Assembly (NCBI RefSeq): GCF_002157145.1
Contig: NZ_CP021361.1
Location: forward strand, 1,612,001-1,676,000
DNA length: 64,000 bases
Reading direction: 5' to 3'
Source: Acidovorax carolinensis
GTDB lineage: Bacteria > Pseudomonadota > Gammaproteobacteria > Burkholderiales > Burkholderiaceae_C
The position numbers were made by a program, and so were the translations under genes. Below the pieces are notes generated by a model, which was given only the letters and a program-made list of their open reading frames with translations, was not told where the DNA came from and searched no databases. Of the stretch, positions 37,379 to 46,105 are shown in pieces; position 1 is the first letter of the stretch; each line of letters starts with the position of its first letter.

Positions 37379-37426
37379 TGGCCTGTAGCGCAATCGCGGT
37401 AAGCGCCTTGCGCTATGAAACCAGGA
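37379..37426. repeat. Dispersed palindromic repeat, divergent intergenic copy
   Basis: TGGCCTGTAGCGCAATCGCG then GTAAGCGCCTTGCGCTATGA. It resembles the repeat but is more diverged. It lies downstream of the globin gene on the minus strand. Confidence 0.45.
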
Positions 37427-37428
37427 GT

Positions 37429-37896
37429 TCAGTGGCCGGCTGCTGACGCTCGATCGGCGGCCCCATCGCCAAACACGGGCTGCGAGCCGAAATACCCGAC
37501 GAACAGATTGCGGGCGATGCCGTGGGCAGTGACCTGCAGGTCCTGCGCTACATCGGGTGCGAAAAGCCGGTGGGTGTGCTCGCCCCACAGGCGCACCCAG
37601 GCGGCAAAGTGCGCGGGCGTCACGCCCTGCAATGCCATGTGCTTGCCGAGCACGTTGCCGCGAAAACGTTTGCTGCCCAGCGCCACGGTGCACCAGAAGT
37701 CCACCATGCGCGCCAGATGGGGCTCCCACCGGTCGCGCAGGGCTTCCTCGAACACCGGGCCCAGCAGGGCGTCCGCCCGCACGTCGGCATAAAAACCGTG
37801 CACCAGGGCGGTCAGGCTCTCCACGCTGGGCGCGCGCCGCCCGCCGGTGTCTTCACCGCTGGGCGTCGGGCGCGGCGCAGAGGGGCTCAGCTGCAT
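37429..37896 (-). CDS. Group III truncated haemoglobin
   Basis: 155 residues. The globin core HGFYADVRADALLGPVFEEA, RWEPHLARMVDFWCTVALGS (conserved HLxxxxDFW) and FRGNVLGKHMAL fits group III truncated globins; the proximal His is in the HMALQGVTPAHFAAWVRLW region. Such proteins bind oxygen or NO. The first 10 bases overlap the end of the RIC gene, so it is in the same NsrR-linked operon and probably takes part in NO handling. Confidence 0.85.
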   Translation of the reverse strand: MQLSPSAPRPTPSGEDTGGRRAPSVESLTALVHGFYADVRADALLGPVFEEALRDRWEPHLARMVDFWCTVALGSKRFRGNVLGKHMALQGVTPAHFAAWVRLWGEHTHRLFAPDVAQDLQVTAHGIARNLFVGYFGSQPVFGDGAADRASAAGH

Positions 37897-38624
37897 GCAC
37901 AGCCCGTTGAACCGCAGCCACCGGCTGCGGCAGGGGCTGCCTCGAACTGGGGAAACAGCACGTTGTTCTCCAGGTGGATGTGGTTGATCAGGTCATCGCC
38001 AAACTGCGCAATGCCCGCATACAGGGCACGCCAGGTGTTGCATGCGCCTGCCGGGGGCGTGGCGTCATGGGTCAGGGCGTTCAACTGGTCGAGGGCCGTG
38101 CCATGGTCCACATGCTCGGCCCGCATCATGCCGATGGGCTGGCCCACAAACGGGTTGCCACCCGACTTGAGCATGGGAAACAGAATGGCCTCTTCCTTTT
38201 GCATGTGCGACAGCAGCTCTTGCTCCATTTCTTCGAGCAGATCGGCCAGCCCGGCCGGTACATCGGGGTTGTCGCGGTGCACGGCTTCCACCCGTCGGGC
38301 CATGCGGATCAATTCGGGCAACTGGACGCGATGGACGTCGTGGTAGCGCGTGAGGATGTGGTCCACCAATGCGCTCGGGTCACGTATTTCGGGAGTGGCG
38401 CTGGGGCGTTGCAGGGCGGCCAGCTCGGACAGCACGGCGTTCACGTCCAGACCTTTCTCGGCAGCTGCCGTTGCCAGGGGCACCTGGCCGCCGCAGCAGA
38501 AATCCAGCTTGAGGCGGCGGAATACGGCGGTGGCGCCGGGCAGTTGCACCGCAATCTGGCCGATTTGCTGGTCGGCACTCAGGGTGGCAGTGGCGGGCGC
38601 GGTGGTTTCCAGACGGGCATTCAT
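37887..38624 (-). CDS. ytfE: Iron-sulfur cluster repair di-iron protein RIC (YtfE/ScdA)
   Basis: 245 residues. N-terminal DUF542/ScdA domain with IAVQLPGATAVFRRLKLDFC and CGG, the conserved CC motif; then a hemerythrin-like domain with metal His/Glu in YHDVHRVQLPELIRMARRVE, HMQKEEAILFPML, MMRAEHVDHGTALDQL and INHIHLENNVLFPQFE. It repairs iron-sulfur clusters damaged by NO and reactive oxygen. It is divergent from nsrR with an NsrR-box-like dyad between them. The tail ends in Gly/Cys (GGCGSTGCACS). Confidence 0.92.
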   Translation of the reverse strand: MNARLETTAPATATLSADQQIGQIAVQLPGATAVFRRLKLDFCCGGQVPLATAAAEKGLDVNAVLSELAALQRPSATPEIRDPSALVDHILTRYHDVHRVQLPELIRMARRVEAVHRDNPDVPAGLADLLEEMEQELLSHMQKEEAILFPMLKSGGNPFVGQPIGMMRAEHVDHGTALDQLNALTHDATPPAGACNTWRALYAGIAQFGDDLINHIHLENNVLFPQFEAAPAAAGGCGSTGCACS

Positions 38625-38638
38625 GGTGTGGTCCTTTA

Positions 38639-38661
38639 AAGATTCATGTGGTGTGAATATT
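38639..38661. promoter_or_regulatory. NsrR-box-like dyad upstream of ytfE
   Basis: AAGATTCATGTGGTGTGAAT followed by ATT gives imperfect halves AAGATTCA and AATATTCA in the two strands, close to the NsrR consensus AAGATGCAT..ATGCATCTT. It lies 15 bases before the ytfE ATG. A second ATG-rich dyad (CATAAAATTCATG) is at about 38668-38680. NsrR with its [Fe-S] cluster would repress here until NO arrives. Confidence 0.6.
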
Positions 38662-38715
38662 TTATGGCATAAAATTCATGTCATCTATCCCTATTAATTG
38701 ATCTGCGGCAATCAA

Positions 38716-39204
38716 ATGCGTCTGACCCAATGGACCGACTACACGCTGCGCGTGCTGATGTATTGCGCAGCCAGCGAAGGGCGCGTGCAGCCCGTCACCA
38801 TCACCGAGGTGGCAGAGAGCTATGGCATTTCACGCAGCCACCTCACCAAAATTGTCCAGGAGTTGTCTGCCCTGGGCCTGCTCAATACCTCGCGCGGGCG
38901 CGGCGGCGGCATACGCCTCATGAAGCCCGCGAGCGACATCAACATTGGTGCCGTGGTGCGCGCCACCGAAACCGATTTCAATCTGGTTGAATGTTTTGAC
39001 CCGGAGCACAACCAGTGCCGGCTCAACAGCCACTGTTACCTCAAAGGGGTGCTTGGTCAGGCCATGCAGGCCTTCCTCACCGTGCTGGACAAGGTGACGC
39101 TGGCCGACCTGCTCACCGAGCCCCACAGCGTGGTGGCTATGCCCCAGTCGCGTCGCGTGGCTGCGGTGCAGATGGTGCCGGGGTTGCCGGATGCGGTCGC
39201 GTAG
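38716..39204 (+). CDS. nsrR: Nitric-oxide-sensing Rrf2-family repressor NsrR
   Basis: 162 residues. It starts MRLTQWTDYTLRVLMYCAAS with the Rrf2 winged helix-turn-helix (EVAESYGISRSHLTKIVQEL, GRGGGIRLMKPASDINIGAV). Three cysteines for the iron-sulfur cluster are in NLVECFDPEHNQCRLNSHCY. NsrR loses repression when NO attacks the cluster. It is divergent from the RIC/globin pair, which it likely controls. ATG 38716 is preferred over 38698. Confidence 0.93.
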   Translation: MRLTQWTDYTLRVLMYCAASEGRVQPVTITEVAESYGISRSHLTKIVQELSALGLLNTSRGRGGGIRLMKPASDINIGAVVRATETDFNLVECFDPEHNQCRLNSHCYLKGVLGQAMQAFLTVLDKVTLADLLTEPHSVVAMPQSRRVAAVQMVPGLPDAVA

Positions 39205-39275
39205 CCAGCGGCTGAAAAGCACTGCTGGCACGGGATGTGGCCTGGTGTGCCGGTCCCCGTCCATCTCCGAGCCCT

Positions 39276-39992
39276 TCAGGGGCGTAGCACTTCCAGAACG
39301 CGATCCAGTCCGCCCTCGTTGATGGCAATCTTGGCCTGCGCGCGCACGGCGGGCTTGGCATGGTAGGCCACCGACAGGCCTGCGGCGCCCATCATGGGCA
39401 GGTCATTGGCGCCGTCGCCCACGGCAATCGCCTGCGCGGGCGAAATGCCCATGAGCGAGGCCAGTTCGAGCAGGGTGCGGCGCTTCTCCAGCCCGTCACA
39501 GATGTCACCCCAGGACTGGTCCACCATGCGGCCCGTGAGCAGGCCGTTTTCCACTTCCAGCATGTTGGATCGGGCAAAGTCGATGCCCAGGCCCGCCCGC
39601 ACGCGGTCGGCGAAGAAGGTGAAGCCGCCCGAGACCAGCAGCGTGGTCAGGCCGGCGGCCTTGGCGGCGGTGATGAGTTCCTTGGCGCCGGGGTTAAAGC
39701 GCAGGCGTTCCGAGAACACCTGCTCCATGTGGCCTACGGTCACCCCTTCAAGCAGGGCCACGCGCTGGCGCAGGCTTTCCTTGTAATCGGAGATCAGGCC
39801 CTGCATGGCGGCCTCGGTGATGGCCGCCACTTCGGCCTTGCGGCCGGCGGCATCGGCGATTTCGTCCACGCACTCGATGTTGATGAGGGTGGAGTCCATG
39901 TCAAAGGCGATGAGCTTGTAGCTCGACAGGGACAGCGGGGCGCAGATGTCTTGAACAACAAGGCCGGGGGCGAATTCGGTAGCGTGGGTCAT
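39276..39992 (-). CDS. serB: Phosphoserine phosphatase SerB
   Basis: 238 residues, HAD superfamily. Motif I is AFDMDSTLINIECVDEIADA, motif II Ser is in LLVSGGFTFFADRVR, motif III Lys/Asp in AIAVGDGANDLPMMGAAGLS. It performs the last step of serine synthesis. The start is at ATG 39992 (MTHATEFAPGLVVQDICAPL). The longer frame upstream has no family match. It stands alone between nsrR and a small membrane gene. Confidence 0.93.
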   Translation of the reverse strand: MTHATEFAPGLVVQDICAPLSLSSYKLIAFDMDSTLINIECVDEIADAAGRKAEVAAITEAAMQGLISDYKESLRQRVALLEGVTVGHMEQVFSERLRFNPGAKELITAAKAAGLTTLLVSGGFTFFADRVRAGLGIDFARSNMLEVENGLLTGRMVDQSWGDICDGLEKRRTLLELASLMGISPAQAIAVGDGANDLPMMGAAGLSVAYHAKPAVRAQAKIAINEGGLDRVLEVLRP

Positions 39993-40094
39993 GAAAAAAA
40001 AACGGGGCGGTGTCATGGATGGCAAGGGCGCCATGTTAGCCGCGCAGACCGGGTGCCACGCTCCTCCCGCACCCCGAGGGGCGGCCATTGATGC

Positions 40095-40277
40095 TCAGTG
40101 GGGGCGTTGTGGCCGGGCGCCTCGCTCTGCATTCGCGCAGGTGTGGGCTGCAGCACTCTCGTCGATCCTGCCCAGAAACAGGCGAATGAAGAAGACCATC
40201 ATGCACAGCATGAAGGCAATACCGATGATGCTCATCAGGCCGTAGTCGGTGGAAAAGAGATCGGTCAGCAGTTTCAT
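40095..40277 (-). CDS. Small DUF3149-type membrane protein
   Basis: 60 residues: MKLLTDLFSTDYGLMSIIGI followed by AFMLCMMVFFIRLFLGRIDE, one transmembrane helix, then a short basic tail. It has a strong ribosome site (AGGAGGGT on the minus strand just before the ATG). DUF3149 proteins are small one-helix membrane proteins of unknown function common in Burkholderiales. Confidence 0.8.
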   Translation of the reverse strand: MKLLTDLFSTDYGLMSIIGIAFMLCMMVFFIRLFLGRIDESAAAHTCANAERGARPQRPH

Positions 40278-40372
40278 GAAACCCTCCTGATTGAATGGTT
40301 TTCCGACTATTGCGCCAACGCAGGTCGACCAGGTTGATGTGCATCAATGGGTTGTGGAGTGGGCGCCGCTGC

Positions 40373-41029
40373 CTACTTCGGATGCCCAAGGTAGAGCGGG
40401 TCGGACCAGGTGGCCAGCCACTGCGGCTTGAAGGCCACGAAGATGGCCGTGAGCATGCCCGTGACAAATGCATCACCCCAGGCCATCAGCCAGCGCGCCA
40501 CCAGCGAGAGTTCGTCGCCCACCCCGGGCAACGGCTGACCGCTCCATTGCGACAAGGCGCCCGACGCAAAGAGGCACAGCACTGTGCCCAGAAACGCGCG
40601 GCCGAGCACATAGACGAAGAGGTGGGTTCCGAGGAAGCGCCGCACCAGCGCCCCCACAATTAGCGCCAGCGTGGCCGGTACCACGCCTTGCCAGGCGATG
40701 GCCCCCAGCGCCTCTGGCCAGCCCATCGCCGGCGATACCAGGCAGGCAATCACCCCCACCCCCACCAGTACCGGAATGGCCAGCGGCCAGCCCAGCATCA
40801 GCACCACCATGCAGGCGCCTGACCATTGCAGCTGCAGCGGCATGGCATGCAGTGTGGGCAGGGCCCACATCCACGGCAGCACCACCAGCGTGGCCAACAA
40901 GGGGGTGAGCAACGGGGAGGGCTCGCGGTCGGCCCCATTGGCCGCCATGTGGCTGCCCAGCAGGCGCCAGGGGCGCAACCCCAGCGCGGCCAGCAGGGCG
41001 ATGGCCGTCAGCGCAGCTTCAAGCACCAT
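40373..41029 (-). CDS. CbiM-like (COG3235) predicted energy-coupling-factor membrane protein
   Basis: 218 residues, about six helices (MVLEAALTAIALLAALGLRP, LLATLVVLPWMWALPTLHAM, LGWPLAIPVLVGVGVIACLV and others) with C-terminal LMAWGDAFVTGMLTAIFVAF. I recognise it as the COG3235 membrane family annotated as an energy-coupling-factor permease distantly related to the cobalt S-component CbiM. There is no CbiN, CbiQ or CbiO next to it, so a transport role is tentative. The shorter start (ATG 41029) is used because the preceding codons lack a membrane pattern. Confidence 0.65.
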   Translation of the reverse strand: MVLEAALTAIALLAALGLRPWRLLGSHMAANGADREPSPLLTPLLATLVVLPWMWALPTLHAMPLQLQWSGACMVVLMLGWPLAIPVLVGVGVIACLVSPAMGWPEALGAIAWQGVVPATLALIVGALVRRFLGTHLFVYVLGRAFLGTVLCLFASGALSQWSGQPLPGVGDELSLVARWLMAWGDAFVTGMLTAIFVAFKPQWLATWSDPLYLGHPK

Positions 41030-41060
41030 GGCGGATCGCAAAGTGGGCGCTGCGCATGGC

Positions 41061-44000
41061 TCAGGCGGCAACAGGCTGCGCCAGCGGCTGGCCCAGGCTG
41101 CGCAGGATGTCCCGCACCATCTGCGCCCGGTCCTTGGGGTCCTTCAGCTCACGCTCGATGCGCAGCTTCTCGTTGCCCGCCAGCTTGATGTGCTTGTTCT
41201 TCTGGATCAGCTCGATGATGCGCATCGGGTCAATCGGTGGCTGGGGCTTGAAGGTGATGTGGATCACACCCGGTGCGGCATCCACCTTCACCACGCCATA
41301 GGGCTGGCTCAGCACGCGCAGGCGGTGCACGTCGATGAGCGTCTGGGCCTGCGGCGGCAGCTTGCCAAAGCGGTCCACGATCTCTTCGAGCAGGCCGTCG
41401 ATCTGGTCGGGGTTCTTGGCCGTGGCCAGCTTTTTGTAGAACGACAGGCGCAGGTGCACGTCGCCGCAGTAGTCGTCGGGCAGCAGGGCAGGGGCGTGCA
41501 GGTTGATGTCGGTGGTCACGGACAGCGGGCTCAGCAGATCCGGCTCCTTGCCGGCCTTGAGCGCCTTGACGGCCTCGTTCAGCATCTCGTTGTAGAGCTG
41601 GAAGCCTACTTCGAGCATGTTGCCGCTCTGGTTCTCACCCAGCACCTCGCCCGCACCGCGGATCTCCAGGTCGTGCATGGCCAGGTAAAAGCCGCTGCCC
41701 AGTTCCTCCATCTGCTGGATGGCGTCAAGCCGCTGCTGCGCCTGCTTGGTCAGGCCCTCGATGTCGGGCACCATGAGGTAGGCATAGGCTTGGTGGTGGC
41801 TGCGGCCCACGCGGCCGCGCAGCTGGTGCAGCTGCGCCAGGCCGAACTTGTCGGCGCGGCTCATGATGATGGTGTTGGCCGTGGGCACGTCGATGCCGGT
41901 CTCGATGATGGTTGAGCACAAGAGGATGTTGTAGCGCTGGGCCACAAAGTCGCGCATCACGCGCTCGAGCTCGCGCTCGGGCATCTGGCCGTGGGCCACG
42001 GCGATGCGGGCCTCGGGCAATATCTCTTCGAGCTTCTGGCGGCGGTTCTCGATGGTCTCCACCTCGTTGTGCAAAAAGTAGCATTGACCGCCGCGCTTCA
42101 ATTCGCGCAGCACCGCCTCGCGGATCACGCCCGTGCCCTCGTTGCGCACGAAGGTCTTGATCGCCAGGCGCCGCTGCGGCGCGGTGGCGATGACCGACAG
42201 GTCGCGCAGGCCTTCCAGCGCCATGCCCAGCGTGCGCGGGATGGGAGTGGCCGTGAGGGTGAGCACGTCCACCTCGGCGCGCAAGGCCTTCATCTGCTCC
42301 TTGTGGCGCACGCCGAAGCGGTGTTCCTCGTCGATGATGAGCAGGCCCAGGTTGTGGAACTTGGTCGATTTGGAAAGCAGCTTGTGCGTGCCCACCACGA
42401 TGTCCACCGTGCCGTCGCCGATGCCCTTGATGGCGGCGGTGATCTCCTTGCCCGAGCGAAAACGCGACACCTCGGCCACCTTCACCGGCCATTTGCTGAA
42501 GCGGTCCTGCAGCGTCTGGTAGTGCTGCTCGGCCAGCAGCGTGGTGGGCGCCAGAAACGCCACCTGCTTGCCACCCGTAACGGCCACGAAGGCTGCGCGC
42601 AGGGCCACCTCGGTCTTGCCAAAGCCCACGTCGCCGCAGACCAGGCGGTCCATGGGGCGGGGGCTGATCATGTCCTGGATCACCGCGTGGATGGCGGCGT
42701 TCTGGTCGGCCGTTTCTTCGAAGCCGAAGTCGTTGGCAAAGGTCTCGTAGTCCTGCGGGCTGTAGCGGAATGCGTGGCCCTCGCGCGCGGCGCGGCGGGC
42801 GTAGATGTTGAGCAGCTCGGCCGCGCTGTCGCGCACCTGCTCTGCGGCCTTGCGCTTGGCTTTTTCCCACTGGCCGCTGCCCAGCTTGTGCAGCGGCGCC
42901 TCATCGGCGCTCACGCCGGTGTAGCGGCTGATGAGCTGCAACTGGCTCACCGGCACATACAGCACGGCCTTGTCGGCGTATTCCAGGTGCAGGAACTCCT
43001 GCATGGCAGGCGTGCCGTCGGGGTTCTTGTTGCCCACGTCCATGTTGATGAGGCCCCGGTAGCGGCCGATGCCATGCTGGCTGTGCACCACCGGGTCGCC
43101 CACGTTCAGTTCGGCCAGGTCCTTGATCAGCGCCTCGACGTCGCTCACCTGCTCCTGCTTCTTGCGCCGGCGCGTGGTGGGGCCGGCGGCGAACAGCTCG
43201 GTCTCGGTGACGAAGTCGATACCGTCCTCGATCCAGCTGAAGCCCACGGTGAGGCCGGCGGTGGCAATGCCCACCTTTTCGTCGGCATGGCCCTGGAATT
43301 CAGCCAGCGAGTCGAAGGCCGGCGGGTTCAGTTGCGAAGCGCGCAAAAAATCGAGCAGGCTCTCGCGTCGGCCATCGCTCTCGGCCAGCAGCAGCACCCG
43401 GTGCTGGGTGTTGCGGATGTGGGCGTGCAGGCGGGCCAGCGGGTCCTCGGCCCCGCGCACCACCGACAGGTCGCCCAGCTTGTGGAAGTGCGGGTTGTCA
43501 TTCACGTCCTGCACACCCGGGCGCAGCGACAGTTGTGCGTGCTGGTTGGCCCGTGTGTAGAACTGGTCGGCGGAGAGGAACAGCGCTTCGGGCGGCAGCG
43601 CCGGACGCTCAGGGTCGCCCTGCACCAGGCGGAAGCGGTCTTTGGTGTCTTGCCAGAAGCGCTGGAACGCGGGCTCCAGGTCGCCATGCAGCACCACGGT
43701 GGCCTCGCCACCGAGGTAGTCGAACACGGTGGCCGTTTCGTCGAAGAACAGCGGCAGGTAGTACTCGATACCGGCCGTGGCCACGCCCGCGCCCATGTCC
43801 TTGTAGATGCGGCTCTTGGTCGGGTCACCCTCGAGCATCTCGCGCCAGCGGCTGCGGAATTTGGCCCGCGCATCGTCGTCCATGGGGAACTCGCGGCCGG
43901 GCAGCAGGCGTACCTCGGGCACGGGGTAGAGGCTGCGCTGGCTGTCGGGGTCGAAGGTGCGAATGGAGTCGATCTCGTCGTCGAACAGGTCCACGCGGAA

Positions 44001-44533
44001 TGGCACGAGCGAACCCATGGGGAACAGGTCGATCAGCCCGCCGCGCACCGCGTATTCGCCAGGGCTCACCACCTGCGACACATGCGAGTAGCCCGCCAGG
44101 GTGAGCTGGGCCTTGAATTTGGCCTCGTCGAGCTTTTGCTTGACCTGGAAGTGGAAGGTGTAGCCCGCAAGGAAGGACGGTGGCGCCAACCGGTACAGCG
44201 CGGTGGTGGCTGGCACCAGCACTACATCGGCTTCGCCCTGCGAGATGCGCCACAGCGTGGCCAGCCGCTCGCTGATCAGGTCCTGGTGCGGCGAGAACGT
44301 GTCGTAGGGCAGTGTCTCCCAGTCGGGGAACAGCGCGCAGCGCAGGCCCGGGGCAAAGAACGCCATTTCTTCGATGAGGCGTTGCGCATCGGTCGCATCG
44401 GCCGTGACGATGGCAGTGGTGCGGCCGCCAGCCTTGTCGCGCTCTGCCAGGCGGGCCAGCAGCAGGGAATCGGCGCTGCCCACGGGGCGGGGCAGGGTGA
44501 AACGTTTTCCGGGGAGAGTTTGGGCAGTTCCAT
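41061..44533 (-). CDS. mfd: Transcription-repair coupling factor Mfd (one-base frameshift near 44513)
   Basis: About 1,157 residues with one base restored. The first residues (MELPKLSP) are in one frame, and GKRFTLPRPVGSADSLLLAR onward in another; adding one base in CCGGGG at 44509-44514 joins them. Domains in order: UvrB-like N-terminus (LFPDWETLPYDTFSPHQDLI), RNA-polymerase-interaction domain (VVHSQHGIGRYRGL), helicase with Walker A GDVGFGKTEVALRAAF and DEEHRFGVRHKEQMK, TATPIPRTLGMAL, HQLRGRVGRSHHQAYAYLMV, and the C-terminal TRCF domain. It removes stalled RNA polymerase and recruits UvrA. Confidence 0.94.
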
Positions 44534-44629
44534 GCGGGACGGTGTCGTCTGGGGCCGCCGCATCCCCTGGGGCGCGAAACGCGCACGGGCTGGATGGGGG
44601 GCAGCGGGAGATTTTAGAATGAGCGACCC

Positions 44630-45475
44630 ATGACTGCCCCGCTACCGCATTCACCGATCGCTCCCTTGTCCGCCCCGGGGCGCTTTTGGGCGCTGGTGCC
44701 TTGTGCAGGCATGGGCTTGCGGGCCGTGCCGCCTGCCGCCACGCCCGCCGCGGCATCGGCTGACCCGGCCTTGCCAAAGCAGTACCACCCGGTGGCGGGG
44801 CACCCCATGGTCATGCACACCCTGGCGGCCTTTGCCGGCGTGAGCCGCTTGCTGGGCACGCTGGTGGCGGTGGCGCCGGGAGACCATTTTCTGGACGCCT
44901 ACGCCCATCCCACGTTCTTCACGGTGGAATGCGGTGGGCCCACGCGTGCAGATACCGTGCTGGGCGGCTTGCGCGCCCTCGTTGCGCGTGGTGCCCTTCC
45001 CGACGATTGGGTGCTGGTGCACGACGCGGCACGCTGCCTGGTGACATCCCGGCAGATCGATACGCTGATCGACACCTGCCAGCACGACGCCGTGGGTGGC
45101 CTGCTGGCGCATAAATTGGCCGACACGCTCAAGACATCGATTGATGGACCCGGTGGCGTGCGCGTGGCCTCCACCGTGGACCGCAGCGACAAGTGGCTGG
45201 CGCAGACGCCCCAGATGTTCCGCATGGGCCCTTTGAGAGCGGCCATCGAACATGTGGGCTCGGGTGCCACCGACGAAGCCAGTGCCATGGAGGCGATGGG
45301 CCTGCACCCGCGGCTGGTGCCCGGTGGGGCGCAGAATTTCAAGGTGACGTATCCGGACGACTTTGCCCTGGCGGCCGCCGTGCTGGCGCAGCGGGCGCAT
45401 GGTGCGACGCTGGATCGTTTTGGTGGCGCGCGCGGGCAGGTGGCGCCGGCCTATGGCAAGAAGACCATGTTTTGA
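44630..45475 (+). CDS. ispD: 2-C-methyl-D-erythritol 4-phosphate cytidylyltransferase IspD
   Basis: 281 residues, longer than the ~230 typical of the family. The nucleotide-binding start is [20 protein letters not shown], with an Ala/Pro-rich insertion before the conserved [18 protein letters not shown]. Later motifs: [65 protein letters not shown]. It adds CMP in the MEP isoprenoid pathway. ispF follows after 26 bases. Confidence 0.93.
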   Translation: MTAPLPHSPIAPLSAPGRFWALVPCAGMGLRAVPPAATPAAASADPALPKQYHPVAGHPMVMHTLAAFAGVSRLLGTLVAVAPGDHFLDAYAHPTFFTVECGGPTRADTVLGGLRALVARGALPDDWVLVHDAARCLVTSRQIDTLIDTCQHDAVGGLLAHKLADTLKTSIDGPGGVRVASTVDRSDKWLAQTPQMFRMGPLRAAIEHVGSGATDEASAMEAMGLHPRLVPGGAQNFKVTYPDDFALAAAVLAQRAHGATLDRFGGARGQVAPAYGKKTMF

Positions 45476-45501
45476 GCCCCCCCGTGGGCGAAAGTGACTC
45501 G

Positions 45502-45981
45502 ATGAATTTCAGGATTGGTGAAGGCTGGGACGTGCACGCACTGGTACCTGGGCGCCGGCTGGTGATCGGCGGGGTGGAGATATCCCATTCCATGGGCCTG
45601 CTGGGCCATTCGGATGCGGATGTGCTGCTGCATGCGATCACCGATGCCCTGCTGGGGGCCGCTGCCCTGGGTGATATTGGCAGCCATTTTCCGGACACTG
45701 ACGCGGCGTTTCGCGGCGCGGATTCGGGTGTGCTGCTGGCCGAGGCGGCGCGCCGGGTGCGCGCGGCGGGCTACGACATCGGCAACATCGACAGCACGGT
45801 GGTGGCGCAGGCGCCGCGCCTTGCACTGCATATTCCCGCCATGCGCCGGTGCATTGCAGCTGCGGTCGGTGTGGACGATGCGCAGGTGAACGTCAAGGCC
45901 AAGACCGCCGAACGTCTGGGCCCGGTGGGCCAGGGGCTGGCCATGGAGGCCCGGGCGGTGGCGTTGCTTTTCAGAGCCTGA
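45502..45981 (+). CDS. ispF: 2-C-methyl-D-erythritol 2,4-cyclodiphosphate synthase IspF
   Basis: 159 residues. Zinc and substrate motifs: [58 protein letters not shown] and [17 protein letters not shown]. It cyclises the IspD/IspE product in the MEP pathway. It is the normal partner downstream of ispD in proteobacteria. The 120 bases after it hold no feature I can support before the converging histidine kinase. Confidence 0.95.
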   Translation: MNFRIGEGWDVHALVPGRRLVIGGVEISHSMGLLGHSDADVLLHAITDALLGAAALGDIGSHFPDTDAAFRGADSGVLLAEAARRVRAAGYDIGNIDSTVVAQAPRLALHIPAMRRCIAAAVGVDDAQVNVKAKTAERLGPVGQGLAMEARAVALLFRA

Positions 45982-46105
45982 CGTGCCAGCGTGGGTGGCG
46001 CGCCGCGCGGACTGAGCGGGTCGTGCCCTGGTGTTCAAGCCCGGTCTGGAACGGCAATGATCGCCGCGTGCCGGCGGCCGGGTTGGCCAGGCACGCGGCG
46101 CGAAC

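Noticed and set aside
41991..44633. An 880-codon plus-strand open frame opposite mfd
   Set aside because: The composition is shadow-like and the minus strand encodes Mfd with all motifs.
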